A stretch of DNA of 15,954 nucleotides from JBDSGC01 sp046594105 (GTDB lineage: Bacteria; Acidobacteriota; Thermoanaerobaculia; Gp7-AA8). The position numbers and the translations under genes were made by a program. Numbering within the stretch: the first letter of the stretch is position 1; the number at the start of each line of letters is the position of its first letter. The stretch lies in the NCBI GenBank assembly GCA_046594105.1, contig JBKJQB010000069.1, positions 1 through 15,954 of the forward strand. Direction: 5' to 3'. The notes beneath the pieces were generated by a model, which saw nothing but the letters and a program-made list of their open reading frames with translations, searched no databases and was not told the DNA's origin. This document shows positions 11,976-15,954 of the stretch, piece after piece.

Positions 11976-13393
11976 CCACTCGGAGCCAGCATCCTCGACT
12001 CACTTCCCATCCCTCACTTCCCCATGCAATCAGGGCGGTGGTCTTCCTCTCGATCTCGGTGCTCCTGACCGGGAGTCTGGCGCGGGCGGAAAACCTGATT
12101 CTCATTCACGACGCCACCATCCTCACGGTGTCTCACGCTCCGATCGAACATGGTTCCGTTCTGATCCGCGGCTCGAAGATTGTCGCGGTCGGATCGAACG
12201 CGCAGGTCCCCGCGCCGGCCGGCGCGCAGGTCATCGAGGCATCCGGAAAATATGTCCTGCCGGGGATCATCGACACGCACAGCCATACGGCGGTCGAGGG
12301 TGGCGTCAATGAAGTGTCCCTTCCGAACACCGGCATGGTCCGCATCGCCGACGTGCTCGATGGCGAAGACATCGATGTTTACCGAGAGCTGGCCGGAGGA
12401 ACCACTGCAGCCCTGGTGCTTCACGGATCTGCGAACGCCATCGGCGGCCAATCGCAGATCGTGAAATGGAAGTGGGGCCGCCCGGTGTCGGAGTGGCCGA
12501 TCGCGGATGCCCCGCGCACGATCAAGTTCGCACTCGGCGAGAATCCGAAATCGGCGAACTTCCGGCCTCCAACAGGCGTCTCCGCGCAATACCCTCAGAC
12601 CCGGATGGGCGTGGAGGAAGTCATCCGTCAGTCCTTCATCGACGCGAAGGATTATCGCGCCCGGTGGAGTGAGTACGACGGGCGCAGGAAGCGCGGCCAG
12701 TCGCCCCTTCCCCCCCGTCGCGATCTTCTGATGGAGACGATGCTCGACATCCTCGACGGGAAAATCGATGTCCACTCGCACTGCTATCGCTCGGATGAGA
12801 TCCTCATGCTTCTGGATCTCTCCGATGAGATGGGATTCAAGGTGCGTGAGCTGCAGCACGTGCTGGAGGGCTACAAGGTCGCTCGTGAGATCGCCGCGCA
12901 CGGCGTGGGCGCCGGGACGTTCACCGACTGGTGGGGCTACAAGGCTGAGGCCATCGATGCCATCCCGTACAACGTGACGCTGATGGAACGAGCCGGCGTG
13001 CTCACCTCGGTCAACTCTGACTCCGACGAGCTGGCGCGCCGGCTCAATCTGGATGCGGCCAAGGCCATGAAGTACGGCGGATTGAGTGAGGCAGAAGCGC
13101 TCAAGCTCTGCACCCTGAATCCGGCGAAGCAGCTGCGCGTCGATCATCGAATGGGATCAATCGATGTGGGGAAGGACGCCGATCTGGCGATCTGGAACGG
13201 GCATCCCTTCTCCAGTTACTCGCTGGTGGAGACGACGTTCGTCGATGGAGAGGTGGTCTTCGATCGGCAGAAGGATCTGGCGGCACGCCAGGAGCGGGCG
13301 CTGGAAAAGAAAGAGCGCCTCAAGAAAGACGAAGAAGAAGCGAAGAGCCGAAAGTCCGCCGCTGCATCGACGAAGGAGCCGGTCCATGAGTAA
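11972..13393 (+). CDS. Exported metal-dependent amidohydrolase (imidazolonepropionase-like), putatively catalytic
   Basis: This is the only one of three neighbouring homologues with an intact-looking metal site: DTHSH (His103, His105), a VHSH segment (His268, His270), LQHVLEG His296 and NSDSDE Asp350. These are in the order of the two-His, His, His, Asp ligand set of the amidohydrolase superfamily. The N-terminus has a basic stretch and a hydrophobic segment ending LARA-EN (about residues 20-39), so export is predicted. The C-terminus is a Lys/Glu-rich charged tail (about 435-473), probably helical. The start is the ATG overlapping the previous stop, with GGGAG nine bases before. Its stop overlaps the next gene by eight bases. 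The likely reaction is hydrolysis of a C-N bond in a small cyclic amide, peptide or similar compound, but the substrate cannot be read from sequence. Confidence 0.93.
   Translation: MTTRSQHPRLTSHPSLPHAIRAVVFLSISVLLTGSLARAENLILIHDATILTVSHAPIEHGSVLIRGSKIVAVGSNAQVPAPAGAQVIEASGKYVLPGIIDTHSHTAVEGGVNEVSLPNTGMVRIADVLDGEDIDVYRELAGGTTAALVLHGSANAIGGQSQIVKWKWGRPVSEWPIADAPRTIKFALGENPKSANFRPPTGVSAQYPQTRMGVEEVIRQSFIDAKDYRARWSEYDGRRKRGQSPLPPRRDLLMETMLDILDGKIDVHSHCYRSDEILMLLDLSDEMGFKVRELQHVLEGYKVAREIAAHGVGAGTFTDWWGYKAEAIDAIPYNVTLMERAGVLTSVNSDSDELARRLNLDAAKAMKYGGLSEAEALKLCTLNPAKQLRVDHRMGSIDVGKDADLAIWNGHPFSSYSLVETTFVDGEVVFDRQKDLAARQERALEKKERLKKDEEEAKSRKSAAASTKEPVHE
13374..13379 (+). promoter_or_regulatory. Shine-Dalgarno site inside the second gene's end, for the third amidohydrolase
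   Basis: AAGGAG is seven bases before ATG 13386. It shows that translation starts there, at a clean signal peptide (MSKRFSFGVLCALL...), rather than at GTG/ATG codons farther upstream in the same frame, which would give an Arg/Ser-rich leader antisensible with the preceding gene's coding. Confidence 0.7.
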
Positions 13394-14699
13394 GCGTTTC
13401 TCCTTCGGAGTGCTCTGCGCGCTTCTCACCGGGACCCTCCTCGCCCAGTCCGTGATCGTGAACAACCCCGGCAGGAAAGGGACATTCGCAATTCGGAACG
13501 TCACCATCAATCCGGTGACCTCCGCGCCGATTGCAAATGGCACCCTGGTGATCGCCAACGGGACCATCGTCGCGATCGGAACGGCCGTGAGCGTGCCGTC
13601 CGATGCCACGGTCATCGATGGAACCGGGCTGTTCGCTTATCCCGGCCTGATCGATTCCGGTTCCACGGTGGGACTGGAAGAGATCAGTTCGGTGCCTGGC
13701 ACCATCGACGTCGCAGAATTGGGGGACATCAATCCCAACGCGCGCGCTGAAGTGGCCATCAACCCTCACAGCAACGTCATTCCGGTGACGCGCGTCAACG
13801 GAATCACCACGGTGGTCACAGAGCCGAGGGGCGGGGTCATCTCCGGGTCGTCCGCGCTGATCCAGCTGGCCGGCTGGACGCCTCGGGAGATGACGCTGAA
13901 GGCTCCCCTGGCTATGCACGTTCATTTTCCGACGCTGCGCTCGGGCGACTCCGAGGATGCGGCCCAGGATGAGGAGGCGGAGAAAGAGGCGCAGAAGAAT
14001 TACGCCAAGCAGACCGACAAGCTGCGCAACGTGCTTCGCGATGCGCAGGCCTACGCAAAGGCTGCGTCCGCGCGGACGCAGAGCTCCACGGTCGCACGGC
14101 TGGATCGGGACCTCGTGCTGGAAGCGCTCGTGCCCGTTGTGGAAGGGCGCGAGCCGGTGGTCATGCACGCCAACCGGGAACGGGACATTCGCGCGGCGCT
14201 CAAATTCGCCGACGAATTCAAATTGAAGGTCATCCTCGCTGATGCTCAGGATGTAGCCAAGGTCATCCCTGACCTGAAGTCGCGAAACATTCCGGTCATC
14301 CTCGGGCCGATTCTGGCGCTGCCGCCGCGCGAGGATGATGCATACGACCTGCTCTTCACGAATGCCAAGGCTCTCTCGGACGCCGGCATCCTGTTTTCAA
14401 TCCAGTCCCAGGACTCCCGCCAGGCCCGCAACCTGCCGTACCACGCTGCGGCGTGCGCAGCCTTCGGGCTGCCGAAAGACATCGCACTGAAAGCGATCAC
14501 CATTTTCCCGGCGCAGATCTTCGGGGTGTCCGACCGGATCGGGTCGCTCGAGGTGGGGAAGATGGCCAACGTAATCATCACTGACGGCGATCCTCTGGAG
14601 ATCAGGACGCAGGTGAAGAGGCTGTTCATCGGTGGCCAGGACATTACGCTGGAGTCGAGCCACACCTTGCTGTACGACAAGTTTTCGAAACGGCCGTAA
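13386..14699 (+). CDS. Exported amidohydrolase-fold protein with degraded metal site
   Basis: 437 residues with a signal peptide ending near LLAQ (about residue 21). The overall family layout is clear: IRNVTINPVTSAPIANGTLV, then the metal strand, PHSNVIPVTRVNGITTVV, and the closing SDRIGSLEVGKMANVIITDGDPLEI. The GLIDxHxH motif is GLIDSGST (Gly92 and Thr94 in place of both His). However, His261 in VVMHANRERD is retained, unlike the first gene of the operon. It resembles the first gene more than the catalytic middle gene, but lacks its C-terminal beta domain. A Glu/Lys-rich segment (about 190-210, DEEAEKEAQKNYAKQ) is probably helical. The eight-base overlap with the middle gene implies coupled translation and roughly matched output. 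A structural or regulatory partner of the active enzyme, or a hydrolase with a reduced metal site, are the two readings. Confidence 0.92.
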   Translation: MSKRFSFGVLCALLTGTLLAQSVIVNNPGRKGTFAIRNVTINPVTSAPIANGTLVIANGTIVAIGTAVSVPSDATVIDGTGLFAYPGLIDSGSTVGLEEISSVPGTIDVAELGDINPNARAEVAINPHSNVIPVTRVNGITTVVTEPRGGVISGSSALIQLAGWTPREMTLKAPLAMHVHFPTLRSGDSEDAAQDEEAEKEAQKNYAKQTDKLRNVLRDAQAYAKAASARTQSSTVARLDRDLVLEALVPVVEGREPVVMHANRERDIRAALKFADEFKLKVILADAQDVAKVIPDLKSRNIPVILGPILALPPREDDAYDLLFTNAKALSDAGILFSIQSQDSRQARNLPYHAAACAAFGLPKDIALKAITIFPAQIFGVSDRIGSLEVGKMANVIITDGDPLEIRTQVKRLFIGGQDITLESSHTLLYDKFSKRP

Positions 14700-14708
14700 C
14701 CGGTCGAT

Positions 14709-15854
14709 TCAGGAGTGGGGAACCACGCGCCTCCGAGGCGCGGGAGGCTGCACGATTTGCAGGATCTTCCCACTCTTGGAATCGGCGACGTAGAGCTCGC
14801 CGGTCATGTCTTCTCCGAACGTGGTGATCCCGAGCGAGGTGGCCAGCACCTTCTGCGACGTCCAGCTTCCGGAAGGCGATTCCGAAAGGGCCCAGATGGA
14901 GCCGGAGCAGAAGTCGCCGTAGAGGTACTTTCCCGCAAGGGTAGTGGCTCGGGTGCCGCGATATCGATAGCCGCCGGTGATCGAGCAGCCCTCGGAATGT
15001 GAGTATTCAAAGAGAGGGTCGACGAGGCTGGCATCGCTGCAGCCCGATGATGGATTGAAGCAATGCGCTCCTTCCCGGCGGCGCCATCCGTAGTTGCTTC
15101 CGGCGCCCAGGCCGGCCATCTGCACGTCGATCTCTTCCCACAGGGCCTGACCGACATCCCCAATCCACAGATCGCCGTTGATGCGATCGAAGCTGAAGCG
15201 CCAGGGGTTGCGCAGTCCGTAGGCCCAGATCTCCGGTCGGATTCCGCTCCGGCCCACAAAGGGGTTGGAGGGGGGGACCGCGTACGGCTGCGCGGAGTCG
15301 ACGTCGATGCGCAGAAGTTTTCCCAGCAGCACGGATAGGTTCTGCGCGTTGTCGGGCACGTCGCCGGCGCCGCCGCCATCTCCCGTGCCGACGTAGAGAT
15401 AACCGTCCGGCCCGAATTGGAGCTGCCCTCCGTTGTGGTTGGTCTGCCCCGGATGCGGAATGGTCATCAGGATCGTGGCGGAAACGGGATCGGCGCGATC
15501 ACGTTCCTGCGAAACCGCATAGCGAGCGATGACGAGGTCGCCATTGCGATTCGTGTAGTAGACGAAAAAGCGTCCGTTCTCCTGGTAGCGGGGGTGGAAG
15601 GCGATGCTCAGGAGCCCGCGCTCTCCGCAACAGGAGACCAGCGGCCGGATGTCGAGAAACAGCTCGGGCACCAGCGAGGTTCCGTCGTGAATGACCACCT
15701 GACCGCTCTGCAGCGTAATGAACAGACGCGCGTCACCGGCGTGGGTAATGGCAACCGGTTTGTCCAGTCCGCTCACGATGGGAACGAGTTTCAGGGTCTG
15801 AGCGGCAGCTCCGGTGGAGAAGGCCAGCAGAGCGGCCAGGATCATGCGAGTCAT
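14709..15854 (-). CDS. Exported PQQ-dependent sugar dehydrogenase-like (glucose/sorbosone dehydrogenase) beta-propeller
   Basis: Soluble quinoprotein-type dehydrogenase that would oxidise sugars outside the cytoplasmic membrane with PQQ and Ca. A signal peptide (ILAALLAFSTGAAAQ) precedes a six-bladed propeller of the GSDH/Asd family. Landmarks are GLDKPVAITHAGDARLFI, GERGLLSIAFHP, NHNGGQLQFGPDGYLYVGTG, AYGLRNPWRFSFD, WEEIDV and TFGEDMTGELYVAD. The NHNGG His and the LRNPWR Arg-Asn are the family's usual PQQ-site residues. At about 381 residues its length is normal. Six cysteines (a vicinal CC, CFNPSSGC, EGC, DFC) suggest disulfides, fitting the exported location. The start is ATG 15854; GTG 15857 directly before it is possible. 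It converges on the amidohydrolase operon with a nine-base gap. Sequence alone does not settle whether PQQ is bound; some relatives are PQQ-free. Confidence 0.93.
   Translation of the reverse strand: MTRMILAALLAFSTGAAAQTLKLVPIVSGLDKPVAITHAGDARLFITLQSGQVVIHDGTSLVPELFLDIRPLVSCCGERGLLSIAFHPRYQENGRFFVYYTNRNGDLVIARYAVSQERDRADPVSATILMTIPHPGQTNHNGGQLQFGPDGYLYVGTGDGGGAGDVPDNAQNLSVLLGKLLRIDVDSAQPYAVPPSNPFVGRSGIRPEIWAYGLRNPWRFSFDRINGDLWIGDVGQALWEEIDVQMAGLGAGSNYGWRRREGAHCFNPSSGCSDASLVDPLFEYSHSEGCSITGGYRYRGTRATTLAGKYLYGDFCSGSIWALSESPSGSWTSQKVLATSLGITTFGEDMTGELYVADSKSGKILQIVQPPAPRRRVVPHS
14726..14742. other. Perfect 8-bp inverted repeat at the convergent gene ends
   Basis: CGCGCCTC-C-GAGGCGCG can form a strong hairpin (7-bp stem, 3-nt loop) on either strand. 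It falls 27 bases after the operon's stop and inside the last codons of the opposing dehydrogenase. No T-run follows on the plus strand, so it may slow or protect mRNA ends rather than terminate by itself. It could also simply reflect the Arg/Pro-coding tail. Confidence 0.3.
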
Positions 15855-15911
15855 CACACCGACAGATGCAACCGGCCGGCCCGGATTTGCTCGAGACCTT
15901 CTGGTTCCGCC

Positions 15912-15939
15912 TTTGGTGGCGCGTCGCGCGGGCTATAAT
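15912..15939 (+). promoter_or_regulatory. Sigma70-type promoter reading out of the window
   Basis: A perfect -10 box TATAAT (15934-15939) has a moderate -35 candidate TTTGGT (15912-15917) 16 bp upstream. The transcription start would be near 15946. It is divergent from the sugar dehydrogenase gene and presumably serves a gene beyond the right edge. Confidence 0.5.
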
Positions 15940-15954
15940 CGACCCTTCCCCGAA

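Noticed and set aside
12014..13147. 377-codon minus-strand open frame opposite the middle amidohydrolase
   Set aside because: It is fully covered by a gene with an intact metal motif and signal peptide. The antisense translation is Arg/His/Asp-rich with no family features.

Overview
The window is GC-rich, densely coding bacterial DNA. An MglA-type GTPase, a Ser/Thr kinase fused to TolB-like/TPR modules, relics of kinase-type beta-propeller tails and a cluster of secreted amidohydrolases together suggest a member of the Acidobacteriota or a similar soil/sediment lineage. This is an inference from gene content only; there is no rRNA or marker gene to confirm it.

Layout, left to right. (1) 3-692: the 3' end of a flavin disulfide oxidoreductase of the mercuric-reductase-like branch, followed by a terminator-like hairpin. 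(2) 1013-2710: phosphoglucomutase (pgm), starting at GTG behind a clear GGAGG. (3) 2817-8737: a 5.9-kb segment bounded by two imperfect 106/107-bp direct repeats. The right repeat contains the 3' end of an intact tRNA-Ser(UGA) gene (8710-8799, minus strand). The left repeat contains only a 28-nt orphan tRNA 3' end. Inside lie one giant gene (3516-8150: a Ser/Thr kinase plus three tandem TolB/FlgO-like + TPR modules) and decayed beta-propeller C-terminal fragments on both sides (3023-3421 minus; 8391-8586 plus). Just inside each repeat is a pair of TGTCCGA octamers spaced 11 bp apart, framed by TTGTC/GACAA inverted arms. This looks like an old tRNA-targeted insertion, now without a recombinase, or an unequal duplication around a tRNA gene. 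(4) 8867-10030, minus: an MglA-like small GTPase with a long C-terminal extension. (5) 10335-14699, plus: a translationally coupled operon of three exported amidohydrolase-fold proteins. Only the middle one keeps the HxH metal motif. (6) 14709-15854, minus, convergent: an exported PQQ-dependent sugar dehydrogenase-like beta-propeller. (7) At the right edge a consensus-like TATAAT promoter points out of the window.

Functional picture. pgm is core metabolism. The kinase is probably a cytoplasmic signalling scaffold, since the kinase catalytic residues are all visible and the modules are protein-interaction repeats. The GTPase is a polarity or motility-type switch. The amidohydrolase trio and the sugar dehydrogenase are predicted to act outside the cytoplasmic membrane. 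The most unusual items are the tRNA-bounded kinase islet, the triplicated module under strong amino-acid constraint, the missing canonical start codon of the kinase, and the operon pairing one apparently catalytic amidohydrolase with two metal-site-less relatives.
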